A stretch of 16,839 nt of DNA from Hydnum rufescens UP504 (Eukaryota; Basidiomycota; Agaricomycetes; Cantharellales; Hydnaceae), in assembly GCA_014904985.1 (NCBI GenBank), contig MU129218.1:34655-51493 (forward strand), written 5' to 3'. The notes below the pieces were generated by a model, which had not been told where the DNA came from, searched no databases, and saw only the letters and a list, made by a program, of their open reading frames with translations. Of this stretch, positions 1-8,460 are shown one piece after another (position 1 is the first letter of the stretch; each line of letters opens with the position of its first letter). A program made the position numbers and the translations under genes.

Positions 1-110
1 ACCAGGACAACTCTATGTGGGTAGGGATTTTTCCCTCCAACAACGTGTGGAATTGTCCTGTATAGAGAGAGCCTATCCAGACAATAAATGAAGGGGTTGT
101 TAAATCAGGG

Positions 111-156
111 AATCACACTTTAGGTCCTCCTCTTGAGAGCCTATCAAAGTGTGATT
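111..156. repeat. Short inverted repeat, 11-bp arms
   Basis: The arm AATCACACTTT (111-121) is matched exactly by AAAGTGTGATT (146-156) across a 24-nt spacer. A second perfect 11-bp inverted repeat lies at 483-493 and 512-522 (CACCAAAGACT / AGTCTTTGGTG), and a 9-bp one at about 529-537 and 588-596 (CCAACACTA / TAGTGTTGG). No gene is visible around them. Their role is unknown. Confidence 0.6.
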
Positions 157-171
157 AGTGGGGGTTGAGTT

Positions 172-250
172 GTGAAATTTACCCTGACACCAGCAGCAGT
201 TCAACTAGCTTTTCAACTGGGGATGGGGGGAAAGACAATGGAAATTCACA
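172..250 (+). repeat. Fragment of the ~1-kb left-hand direct repeat
   Basis: This stretch resembles the first 80 bases of the repeat copies beginning near 1247 and 2825. Shared features are a GAAATTxACCCT start, CCAGxAGCA, and the block GGGGxAAAGACAATGGAA close to 228-243. After that the similarity is lost, so this is a truncated or heavily diverged third copy. Nothing suggests coding. Confidence 0.45.
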
Positions 251-1246
251 TCTCCTGCACTTTAAAATACAATCACAGAAAAATGGCCATAATTAGTAAC
301 ATTCTCTTCTCCCCTCGCCTTGCCCTTCCCTGTGGCCTGATCCTTCCCTGTGGCTCAGTCCCACCTTGTGGCCTTGTCTTGCCCTGATGCTCTTCCAGGG
401 TTTGGCCTCCCCCTGCTCAGCCTTCCTCTACATATAGGCTGTGGGACATTACAGCCTGCTGGCTAATGGCAATCCTTAGTCCCACCAAAGACTTTGCCCA
501 CCCACCCACCCAGTCTTTGGTGTCTTACCCAACACTATCCAATGCCATCAAGCCTGAGGGGCAGTAGCCATGATATTGAAGGATCCTAGTGTTGGAGTGG
601 GGAGGAAAAGCCTATTTTAGGAGGGCGGAAAATGCCCAAACTATATACATGAATGTATTAGGTAATCAGGTGCAGTTTGTCATCCCCAACACCTAGAGGC
701 TTGAAGACATTTGGATAAGGCCACAACTCTCCCTCTTCCTCTTCTGTGGTTTCCCTCCCTCTTCCCTGCCACTTTCTTTTGGTTGATTTCTTCTTCCCAG
801 ATTCAAAGGTGACAAATCATTGTTTTAAAAGTCCAACACTTGGAACTGGATATAAACCCTCACTGAATCCTGCCTTTCTTTGCTTCTCTAAAATTTCCAC
901 ATTCCTTCTGCTTTATCCGCCTTCTTATGCCCAGGTGTTCAGTTGAGACTTTTGGAGTCCAAACTGGGGGGCACTGTAATATAGTATATTATGTAATTTA
1001 GTTCAGACTCAAAAGTCATGTATATATGGCAGATTCCAGAGAATCAACAATACTCTTTTGCCCGGATCTTCATCACCTAGTGAGAAACTGTGAAACTCTG
1101 CCTCTGTGTCTATTCTTCTACTAGTCTATCTGGTTGGCCTGTCTAGAGCCATTAATACTAGGGGGGAACTGTCCCACAAATACACACTGTAAGGTCCTAG
1201 TCTTTAGGCCTTGACAAAGTGCAGCAGAGCAGCTAGTCAAGTAGAA
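251..1246. other. AT-rich stretch without a recognised gene
   Basis: Only short chance reading frames are present (the longest about 66 codons), with low-complexity Leu/Pro/Phe composition and no recognisable domain. A C-rich tract with near-repeats of CCTTCCCTGTGGCCT lies at 316-375. Apart from the inverted repeats listed near 111 I see nothing functional. Confidence 0.5.
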
Positions 1247-2279
1247 TTCACCTGAGAGCCAGTAGCAATACTTCAATGCTTCAAACTGGGGAGGAGGAAG
1301 ACTATTCAATTCTGAGCACTATTTGCTTAATATACAATATGGTCATGGGACGAAGTATCCGATGGAAGCAGAAGGTTAGGGGAAATAGACAGAAAAAGGA
1401 ATCAAGTCAAAAGCTTCAAAACTGACTGAGATATTCCATTTTTAAGTTGGATAGGGGGGATTGGATGAAATCAAGCTTTCCCACTGTATCCAATGGAGCA
1501 ATTCCCTGAAGGAATGGTGGAATAAATCATCCTAATCATTGGTGTCCAGACTTGGGATTTCTGGGTAATATCTGATATTTCAAACTTGGGAGAGGAAGCA
1601 AATTCCCTCTGAGACATGGGGAAACCTAAGTCTATAACACTGAGTTCTTCATTGTTTGGGACAATCCTGATATCGTTAGATAGGTATTTTCAATACAGTT
1701 CTGGGAGTTGTAGTTTCGAGTCGATCTGATCAAAACTGACAGAGAAATTCACGAAATACCCTTAAGAGGTATGAATTAGGTGGTAAAATTGTTCCAGGAG
1801 CCTCAATTCATATCTGTTCGTCATTTATTTGGCATTCTTCAATAGATGTAAGTCACATATTTCAGGGAGTTGTATTCTTGAGTGGTTTGGATCAAAAATG
1901 ACTGTGAACGATGAGAAATACTTCTTAAGATCAGTGTAATTTGAAGTAAATTCATCATGGACACTTCATTTTTGATCGGATAAACACATAATTGGTATTA
2001 ATCAATAGGTATTAATCACAGCTTTCTGGACGATGTATTCACGAGTCGATCCAATCAACAATGATGGAGAAATTCACGAAATACTCCTTAAGAGTACCGC
2101 ATTTGCCCCTGATTATGTAACCAATCTGCGAGTTGGCTAGCCTGGATTACATAATACAAGTACACCAGGTCCACCTTAACAGCAAGCAGGACACTTTGAG
2201 AAGGAATCCAAGTCCAAATAAGATGGGCAAGTTGAATTGCCATGTCCACCATAAAACAAGCTTGAGGTAGACATAAATT
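1247..2279 (+). repeat. Left direct repeat, copy 1 (~1.0 kb)
   Basis: The same order of blocks recurs in 2825-3684. Examples are AGCAATACTTCA (1264), CTTAATATACAAT (1327), AATCAAGTCAAAA (1400), GAATGGTGGAATAA (1512), CTGAGACATGGGG (1609), ATTCACGAAATAC (1747) and CCGCATTTGCCCCT (2098). Inside are three sub-repeats of 100-150 bp (about 1660-1800, 1830-1965, 2000-2097), each containing a GGGAGTTGTA-like block and a GAAATAC(T/C)(T/C)CTTAAGA block. It has no long frame, no LTR ends and no poly-A tail. It could be a decayed non-autonomous element or a segmental tandem duplication. Confidence 0.65.
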
Positions 2280-2824
2280 AATACAATCCTGTGGCCTGTT
2301 GAAGACCCAGCAAGTTTGCCTCATGTACAGGGTAAAGGAACATTGCATTCATGTGGTTTTCAAAGCATGGAATTCAAGTTCCTTCTGAAATGAATGAAAG
2401 GCACAACAAAATTGGAGAATATTGTTACATTCAGAGTTCATTCATTGGATAATTTGGCTCCTACTTATTACCATCTTCTTTTTGTTTTCTTTCCAAAAAT
2501 AGTACTATATAGTATTAATTTTATGTCTCTTGGTTCAGATGTTGTATCTACCCATTGTAAGGCCTTGCAAGATATATATGGCAAGTAGTGAGGGTGGCAT
2601 CCATAGGTTATGATCTCCCCCAATTAGTAAGTGAGCAAGAGTGGATTCAGAGTTTGGCTGACCTCAGATGGGTGAAGGTCCTTTGGATAAAATGTGGATT
2701 TCTGTTGGCAAGTGTTGCCCAAGCAATCAAAGGAAGGATTAAAGTTGAAATACAAAACCACACTGGGAGGCTCTTCACTTGAGGCCTGAATCTAGTGAGG
2801 TTTTAGTAGTGGTTTTCATGCAGA
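2280..2824. other. Spacer between the two direct repeats, no gene seen
   Basis: AT-rich sequence with two adjacent 64-codon frames (2394-2588 and 2588-2782) that show no recognisable motif, hydrophobic pattern or conserved domain. I do not support either as a gene. Confidence 0.4.
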
Positions 2825-3684
2825 AATCACCCTAGAACCAGGAGCAATACTTCAGTGCTTCAGACTAGGGGAGGGGAAGACAATGGAATGTTGAGTGTTC
2901 CTAACTTAATATACAATTTGGCTATGAGATGGAATATCCAGTAGAAGAAGGACATAGGGCAAGTACACAGGAAAATAAATCAAGTCAAAATCTTAAAAAC
3001 TGACAGAGATATTCAATTTACAAGTCAAAACAAGGAAAGAAGGCATAAAATGGCTATTCCTCCCTCCCCTTTGGACAGATTCCCTTGAAGAATGGTGGAA
3101 TAAGTCCTCCTGAATGTCCTCTCCATTTTATCTAATGTATCTGGACAATAATTGATATTTGAAAATCAGAAGGGGGATTGATGTTCTTCTGAGACATGGG
3201 GGAGTTCACATGTAGAAAGCCAAATTCTTCATCATTTGGGATGTTCTAGATATCTTTGGATAGGCAATTTAAATGTCTTTCTGGGCATGGTCATCATGAG
3301 TGAATTGGATGCAAAATGGTGGAGAAAATTGAAAAATACTCCCTGAGAGTATGTGTCAAATAATAAAATTGTTCTGGAAGCCTCAGTTTTCATCCGATAC
3401 ACATGTAATCACTATTATTCAATAGGTATTGATAATAGCTTTCAGGGCACTCTATTCTCAAGTGAATCAGATTAACACTGACAGAGAAAACTGGAGAATA
3501 CTCCTTGAGAGTGCCGCATTTGCCCCTATATCATGTGACTAGTCCATATTTGGATTACATAACATAAACTCGCCAAGGCAGCAGGAAGTGTGTGAAGGAA
3601 TTGAAGGGGAATTCAAGTCCATATACAAATGGGAAGTTGAATTTCCATGTTCACAATAAATTGAGCTTGTGGTAAGACATAAAG
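2825..3684 (+). repeat. Left direct repeat, copy 2 (~0.86 kb)
   Basis: Collinear with 1247-2279 at an offset of about 1.58 kb near the start, with many substitutions and small indels, so the duplication is old. It carries two of the three internal sub-repeats (about 3220-3370 and 3420-3515), so the middle sub-repeat was lost here or gained in copy 1. It ends with GCATTTGCCCCT (3518) followed by the AAGTTGAATT(T/G)CCATGT block and GTAAGACATAAA, as copy 1 does. Confidence 0.65.
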
Positions 3685-4173
3685 TCTCCATGACAATTCA
3701 TGCTGACCACAAAATTGCCATGGCAAAGCCATGAATAACATTCACAGCCTTCAAAAACATTCCAGAACCTGCAGGCACTTTCTATTGATCTACTGGCTGC
3801 AGGAAATAAGTGGGAAAAGTTAGGAAGGCTAGATAAGTGCAACTAAGTGATTGAAAGAGTGACTAAGCAGACACTAAGTTGGGATTTACCAGATTTACTG
3901 GATTTACTGCTGATTTACTACTAGTAAAATGAGAGATACAGCCTGGTCAGCCGATTATCAGCTAGATACTTCAAGGGTTGCATTTATATCTCTAACTAGA
4001 TATCAGCCCCAGCCTAGTCAGCCAATTTGCAGCAGGGGAACTGGCAAATATAGTCATGGGGGGAATCAACTGGAGTAGGATCAAACAACATTGAGAGTGG
4101 AAGTACATGGATATATTAGTTGGGAGGTATCAGGATAGGTCCCGGCAAGCCTAGGAATGCCCCTGAATGGGTG
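3685..4173. other. Intergenic stretch with short tandem repeats
   Basis: Contains GATTTACT-type repeats at about 3885-3930 and a direct repeat CAGCCT(G/A)GTCAGCC at about 3941 and 4012. There is a small minus-strand frame at 3651-3842 with no recognisable domain. Nothing here supports a gene. Confidence 0.45.
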
Positions 4174-4443
4174 AGCGGGCCATACAGGCTTTTCAGTAAT
4201 TGGGATTGCTTCTTTATTACTGTCTGTTCATTCTCATTATTACACATAATTATTCATTTATTATATTATTATTATTATTATTCTACTATCATACATGATG
4301 TATCCCCCCTGTCTCCCCCATGTTTTTATTCAGTGGGGTCGTGGGTTTTCAGTCAGCGGGTTTATGAATGGCGGTTGCAGGTTTTGGACCAGGGGGAGGG
4401 GACCCGTTGGAGGTAGGTGTAGGCTGTGGGGTCAGAAGAATAC

Positions 4444-4581
4444 CTGGAATAAACACTACATTAGTGAAAAAAAAGAAAAGCCACACAAAAGGAGCAGCCT
4501 GTGCTGCTCCTTTTGTGCGATAGTACTTGTAGCTTGAAATACATACCTTAAAAATCACCACACCCACCGAAGTGGGTGTGG
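4444..4581 (-). repeat. Module: B hairpin + intron with A hairpin
   Basis: B stem 4558-4581 (CCACACCCAC / GTGGGTGTGG). Intron 4444-4546 (103 bp): donor GTATGT, acceptor TTCCAG. A stem 4484-4517: CACAAAAGGAGCAGC pairs with GCTGCTCCTTTTGTG around loop CTGT. The GGAG/CTCC pair replaces the usual AGAG/CTCT with pairing kept. Confidence 0.75.
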
Positions 4582-4792
4582 CTCGTATGGGTTCTCGGCA
4601 TTGTGTCACTTTGTGTCATCATTGCATGGGTGGTTTTTGTCATCTGCATGGGTCTTGTTCAGTGTGCAGTCTTTGGCAGGTCATTGTTTGCGTGTTTCGT
4701 TTGGCAGGCTGTTGCTTCAGGGGGGGGGTTCATTTGGCCATTTGTCTTAGTTTGCAGCCATTCGTTTCGTTGGTGGAAGTTCAGGCGATGAT

Positions 4793-4932
4793 CTAGAAAA
4801 ATCAATAGAATTAGTTAGAGATTGAAACCAGCACAAAAAGAGCAGCACTGGCTGCTCTTTTTGTGCCGTTGGGGTTACAAATGGTACTTACCTTAGATAG
4901 AACCACACACCCACTACAGCAGGTGTGTGGTT
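4793..4932 (-). repeat. Module: B hairpin + intron with A hairpin
   Basis: B stem 4901-4932 (AACCACACACC / GGTGTGTGGTT, centre imperfect). Intron 4793-4891 (99 bp): donor AAG|GTAAGT, CTAACTAAT branch region, acceptor TTCTAG. A stem 4831-4866: 16-nt perfect arms beginning GCACAAAAAG, loop ACTG. Confidence 0.8.
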
Positions 4933-5059
4933 CGTTCAGTCACTCAGTGGGCGCATTGTCATTTGTCATGCTTGTCTGCTGCATTGCCACTGGGGCCCTG
5001 GCTGGTTGTGCTCTTGTGGTTTCGCGGGGTTTCGCCTGGTGCCTCAGACCAGTTATGGC

Positions 5060-5207
5060 CTAGAATAATACAACCATATATTAGTAAAATACTCATAGCA
5101 GTGCAAAAAGAGCAGCTTTTGCTGCTCTTTTTGCGCCGCTGTACATATAGAAATTAAAAATGAACTTACCATAAATTACCACACACCTGCCACAGCAGGT
5201 GTGTGGT
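5060..5207 (-). repeat. Module: B hairpin + intron with A hairpin
   Basis: B stem 5178-5207 (ACCACACACCTGC / GCAGGTGTGTGGT; C-T and G-A changes are paired). Intron 5060-5169 (110 bp): donor ATG|GTAAGT, branch TTTACTAAT, acceptor TTCTAG. A stem 5103-5134: GCAAAAAGAGCAGC with loop TTTT. Confidence 0.8.
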
Positions 5208-5362
5208 TCATTTGGGTGTTCCAGTTCATGGTTTATGCCTTGTTTGGTGGGTTGCCATTCAGGGGTTGTGTTTGGCCTGTGTCCATGCAGTGGTTTGTCG
5301 CATTGGGGAAGGGGGCTTGTTTGGCGGGTCTTTACTTTGTGGGTTCCGGTTCAAGCAATCAC

Positions 5363-5442
5363 CTGGGATAGTACATAAGATATTAGTTAAAGATTAAAAC
5401 AAAAACCAGTGCAAAAAGTGCAGCATTCGTTGCACTTTTTGC
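5363..5442 (-). repeat. Truncated module: A hairpin and acceptor only
   Basis: A stem 5411-5442 with a paired change: GCAAAAAGTGCA faces TGCACTTTTTGC instead of the AGAGCA/TGCTCT form. Acceptor CCCAG at 5363, with TTAACTAAT just upstream in the transcript. I found no GTAAG-type donor or B hairpin beyond 5443, so the module is broken at the edge of unit M1. Confidence 0.65.
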
Positions 5443-5694
5443 ACCATTGGGTGTACTGAACAAACCAGTCAGCCATAATTGTATATCTAGTTAGGCCCTT
5501 TTTCCTTGCTTTTATTCAATCTAAGAGCGGGTTTTAAGTGGGGCCCCTGGGGCCCACTGGGTGATTTCATGGCATGAGACAAGGGGCCCATGGAGCCCCT
5601 AGGGGCCCCTCTCTGGGACTTAGAGATTCTCAGACCACAGCAAGAAGTCACTGTCTTTCACAGTCTGACTTAGAGGTTCTCAGACTTGCAGGAC
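5443..5694. repeat. Junction block with GGGGCCCC repeats
   Basis: This block separates units M1 and M2. It contains several GGGGCCC(C/A) palindromes (5541-5558, 5583-5589, 5600-5609) and a 50-bp-spaced direct repeat GACTTAGAG(A/G)TTCTCAGAC (5617-5635 and 5667-5685). The same GGGGCCCCTGGG-type sequence appears at 10947-11004, at the end of the plus-strand unit, so it may mark unit boundaries. No gene is visible. Confidence 0.55.
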
Positions 5695-5866
5695 AGCGGG
5701 CCATGCAGGCTTATCGGGGATAGTATGTTCCATTTATAATTATTTATTTATTATCACATATGCCCAGGTCAGCGCGGGGTTTCATTCAGCAGTCCCATTA
5801 TTCTTATTATTTATTTATTTAAATATCCAGTACTCAGTAGAAATCCAAAGAAAAAAACTACGTAGC

Positions 5867-5980
5867 ACCACACACCCGCTCTAGCAGGTGTGTGGTACTG
5901 TCCATAGAAATAAAAGAACAAAAAAATTAAAATTAAATCTATCTAGTAGCACCACACACCCGCTTGGGCGGGTGTGTGGT
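5867..5980 (-). repeat. Two B hairpins without an intron
   Basis: B stems at 5867-5896 (ACCACACACC / GGTGTGTGGT) and 5951-5980 (ACCACACACCCGC / GCGGGTGTGTGGT, loop TTGG). They are 54 bp apart, each preceded by (C)TAGTAGC or CGTAGC. There is no A hairpin between them and no convincing splice donor, so they look like the terminal exon region of unit M2 or a degenerated module. Confidence 0.65.
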
Positions 5981-6057
5981 ACTGGGGATGTGGCTTGACA
6001 CTTCACCATTGGGCGTGGGTTGCAGGTTGCCATTGGGGTGGGTCATTGTTTTGGATC

Positions 6058-6196
6058 CTAGAATCATAGTGTATATTAGTAAAAAATTCAAAGTAATGCA
6101 AAAGGAGCCGCTTGCACTACTCCTTTTGCACAGTCGTACTTATAGAGGGCAAATACTTACTTTAAAAATTATCACACCCGCCGAAGTGGTGTGGGG
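6058..6196 (-). repeat. Module: B hairpin + intron with A hairpin
   Basis: B stem 6171-6196, degenerate. Intron 6058-6160 (103 bp): donor GTAAGT, branch TTTACTAAT, acceptor TTCTAG. A stem 6097-6130: TGCAAAAGGAG pairs with CTCCTTTTGCA; the inner stem is partly broken. Confidence 0.75.
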
Positions 6197-6314
6197 TTCA
6201 TCCAGGCTTCTGTGGCCTTGTGTCGTGTTCTGTCATTTGCAGGGGGATGGGTTGCCACTGTCGCATATTTATTCGGCAGGGTCACAAGTCTTGATTGAGG
6301 GTTTAGAAGAATAC

Positions 6315-6457
6315 CTATGATAATAAGTAATAAGTTAGTAAAAAAAAGAAAAACCATGCAAAAGGAGCAGCACATGCTGCTCCTTTTGCACAGTCGTACT
6401 TAAATGGTAAATACTTACGTTAAAAATTATTATCACACCCACCGAAGCAGGTGTGGG
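6315..6457 (-). repeat. Module: B hairpin + intron with A hairpin
   Basis: B stem 6433-6457, imperfect. Intron 6315-6418 (104 bp): donor GTAAGT, branch TTTACTAAC, acceptor CATAG. A stem 6357-6390: perfect 16-nt arms TGCAAAAGGAGCAGCA / TGCTGCTCCTTTTGCA with only two bases between them. Confidence 0.8.
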
Positions 6458-6533
6458 GTTCATCTGGGGCTTCTGTGGCCTCGCATGTTCTGTCATTTGC
6501 GGGACTCGTTTGGGGGTGGGGGTAGATCAAAAC

Positions 6534-6666
6534 CTAGGATAAGGAATACTATGTTAGTAAAAAAACAAAAAGAAAAGCTACGCCAAAGGAGCAGCATACA
6601 CTGCTCCTTTGGTGCGATCGTATTTAGTTACCTTAAAATTACCACACCTGCTGAAGCAGGTGTGGT
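6534..6666 (-). repeat. Module: B hairpin + intron with A hairpin
   Basis: B stem 6641-6666: perfect 12-nt arms ACCACACCTGCT / AGCAGGTGTGGT. Intron 6534-6631 (98 bp): donor AAG|GTAACT, branch TTTACTAAC, acceptor CCTAG. A stem 6581-6616: CCAAAGGAGCAG pairs with CTGCTCCTTTGG, a paired change at two stem positions compared with CAAAAAGAG/CTCTTTTTG. Confidence 0.8.
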
Positions 6667-6841
6667 TCGTCTTGGGGTTCCGTGGTCTCGTGTTGTGTGT
6701 TACCGTTCCTGAAATATGTCTGGTGGGTGTCCCTTGGCTGGTCGTCATTGATGGGCTTCATTCAGCATTGGTTTTGGCAGCTTGGCGGGTCACATTGTTA
6801 TTTCCGGGGGGGGTTCGTGTGGTGGGTGGTGAGGTGATAAC

Positions 6842-6981
6842 CTAGAATAAATAAATCATGTATTAGTTAAAAAATTAAAACGAACACAAAAAGAGCAGCT
6901 TTTGCTGCTCTTTTTGCGCCATTGGGGTGCATTACATACTGAGCATAGAACCACACACCTGCAGTAGCGGGTGTGTGGTTC
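6842..6981 (-). repeat. Module: B hairpin + intron with A hairpin
   Basis: B stem 6948-6981 (GAACCACACACC / GGTGTGTGGTTC). Intron 6842-6939 (98 bp): donor A|GTATGT, branch TAACTAAT, acceptor TTCTAG. A stem 6887-6916: CAAAAAGAGCAGC, loop TTTT. Confidence 0.78.
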
Positions 6982-7075
6982 GTCTCTTTGTGTGGCATCG
7001 TCATTCGCGGATCCCCTTTGCAGGTGTTACAGTTCTGGGGGGACTTGTTTCATGGGGCTTCATTTGTGGCAATAC

Positions 7076-7210
7076 CTAGAATAAGCAATTATTAGTTAAA
7101 AAATTAAAAGTGATGCAAAAAGAGCAGCTTTCGCTGCTCTTTTTGTGTCGTCGGGGTACATTACACACCAAGTATAGAACCACACACCCGCTACTGCGGG
7201 TGTGTGGTTC
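7076..7210 (-). repeat. Module: B hairpin + intron with A hairpin
   Basis: B stem 7177-7210: perfect 15-nt arms GAACCACACACCCGC / GCGGGTGTGTGGTTC, loop TACT. Intron 7076-7168 (93 bp): donor TTG|GTGTGT, branch TAACTAAT, acceptor TCTAG. A stem 7116-7145, loop TTTC. Confidence 0.8.
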
Positions 7211-7288
7211 TCTTTGTGCTGCGTCATCATTTGCGGGGTGTTGTCATTCTTGGGGGCTTGTTTTGCGGGTCTTCATTTGTGGCAATAT

Positions 7289-7424
7289 CTAGAATAAAAA
7301 ATTATTAGTTTAAAAATTAACAGAGATGCAAAAAGAGCAGCTTTTGCTGCTCTTTCTGCATCATCGGGGATATATTATATACCTTGTATAGAACCACACA
7401 CCCGCTGCTGTGGGTGTGTGGTTC
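7289..7424 (-). repeat. Module: B hairpin + intron with A hairpin
   Basis: B stem 7391-7424 (GAACCACACACCC / GGGTGTGTGGTTC). Intron 7289-7382 (94 bp): donor AAG|GTATAT, branch AAACTAAT, acceptor TTCTAG. A stem 7327-7360 with one mismatch in the T-run, loop TTTT. Confidence 0.78.
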
Positions 7425-7504
7425 TCTTCATGCTGCATCGTCGGTTGTGGGGGTGTTTTGTTCTGTCGAGGGATTGTTTTGCGGCTCTTCATTTGTGACG
7501 ATAT

Positions 7505-7646
7505 CTAGAATAAAAAATCATTAGTTAAAAAAAATTAAAAGCGATGCAAAAAGAGCAGCTTTTGCTGCTCTTTTTGCATTGTCGGGGGTGCGTTACATGC
7601 CTTGTATAGATAGAACCACACACCCACAGTAGTGGGTGTGTGGTTC
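7505..7646 (-). repeat. Module with GC donor: B hairpin + intron with A hairpin
   Basis: B stem 7613-7646: perfect 15-nt arms GAACCACACACCCAC / GTGGGTGTGTGGTTC, the CCCAC/GTGGG version of the CCCGC/GCGGG stem. Intron 7505-7600 (96 bp) starts AAG|GCATGT; its neighbours have GTATGT or GTGTGT at this place, so this looks like a GT-to-GC donor. A stem 7544-7579: perfect 16-nt arms, loop TTTT. Confidence 0.75.
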
Positions 7647-7712
7647 GTCTCTTTGTTCACGGGTCTCCTTTGTGGGCGGGCTTGCTGCTTGGGTCTTCAT
7701 TTATGGAAATAC

Positions 7713-7843
7713 CTAGAATAAAATATAATTAGTTACAAAATTAAAAGCGACACAAAAAGAGCAGCTTTCGCTGCTCTTCTTGCACCGTTGGGTACACATA
7801 CCTTGAATATAGAACCAGACACCCACCATGGTGGGTGTCTGGT
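7713..7843 (-). repeat. Module: perfect 30-bp B palindrome + intron with A hairpin
   Basis: B stem 7814-7843 is a perfect 30-bp palindrome whose arm reads ACCAGACACCCACCA. Compared with the usual ACCACACACCC arm it has a C-to-G change that is matched on the other arm (TGTCTGG for TGTGTGG). Intron 7713-7801 (89 bp): donor AAG|GTATGT, acceptor TTCTAG. A stem 7753-7782 with one mismatch, loop TTTC. Confidence 0.8.
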
Positions 7844-7937
7844 GTGCGTTGGTTTATCATTCAGTGTTGTTTTCGTTGGGTGTTCACTTGGCATGGTTTT
7901 GGTTGGCGCTCATGCTGGTGTTAGTTCAAATTGTGAC

Positions 7938-8085
7938 CTAGAATATGGAGGATATGTTAGTTAAAGTTAGACATTCAAAGCAGCACAAAAAGAGCAGCTT
8001 TCGCTGCTCTTTTTGCACGGCTGCATCTATTAGGGGGGAGGATATTCACCTTAAATAGTACCACACCCGCCGCAGCAGGTGTGGT
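7938..8085 (-). repeat. Module: B hairpin + intron with A hairpin
   Basis: B stem 8060-8085, imperfect (ACCACACC / GGTGTGGT outside). Intron 7938-8049 (112 bp): donor AAG|GTGAAT, branch TAACTAAC, acceptor TTCTAG. A stem 7986-8015, loop TTTC. Confidence 0.78.
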
Positions 8086-8135
8086 TCCTGGGCCCACTCA
8101 TTGGGCGGCCTGTTGTTTGTTGTTTTGGTTTTGAT

Positions 8136-8277
8136 CTGGAGGAATAGAGGCTACATTAGTATAGAAATTCACAGCAGCACAAAAAGAGTAGCTTGCACTA
8201 CTCTTTTGCGCTATTGTATTTACTGAGACAAAACTTACCTTATGACCACACACCCACTGATGTGGGTGTGTGGTCAT
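8136..8277 (-). repeat. Module: B hairpin + first intron with A hairpin
   Basis: B stem 8242-8277: perfect 16-nt arms ATGACCACACACCCAC / GTGGGTGTGTGGTCAT, loop TGAT, ending 2 nt from the donor. Intron 8136-8238 (103 bp): donor AAG|GTAAGT, branch TACTAAT, acceptor CTCCAG. A stem 8180-8208 with a paired change: AGAGTAG faces CTACTCT instead of AGAGCAG/CTGCTCT. This is intron 1 of unit M2. Confidence 0.8.
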
Positions 8278-8280
8278 GCA

Positions 8281-8388
<108 letters not shown>

Positions 8389-8460
8389 TTGCTGTTGTTG
8401 CTGTTGCTGTTGTGTTGTGTTGTGGTCGTTGCTGGGTGTGGCTGCGTAGAGTTGCGAAAT

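Larger units (their letters stand above)
4174..5442 (-). ncRNA. Hairpin array unit M1 (minus strand, 5'-truncated)
   Basis: A minus-strand exon-intron array related to the long unit at 5.7-8.5 kb. It has three complete B-donor-A-acceptor modules (4444-4581, 4793-4932, 5060-5207) and a fourth (5363-5442) that keeps its A hairpin and acceptor but has lost its donor and B hairpin. Exons between the introns are 4547-4792 (246 nt), 4892-5059 (168 nt) and 5170-5362 (193 nt). The promoter-proximal end is missing beyond 5442. The 3' end is a (TAT)n-rich tract at 4255-4290 followed by AGCGGGCCATACAGGCTT (4174-4191). That motif recurs with one change at 5695-5712, at the equivalent end of unit M2. Spliced non-coding RNA is my inference. 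Confidence 0.55.

Noticed and set aside
1247..3684. The two direct repeats as LTRs of one retrotransposon
   Set aside because: The copies are too diverged and differ in length. The roughly 545-bp interior has no reverse transcriptase or primer-binding site, and TG..CA ends are not seen.
172..3842. Small frames in the left repeat region
   Set aside because: All are 60-86 codons, lie in AT-rich repeats, are not conserved between the repeat copies, and show no domain or signal.
4484..8277. CRISPR array
   Set aside because: Repeats are two alternating palindromes with unequal, mutually similar spacers and splice signals. There are no cas genes and the context is fungal.
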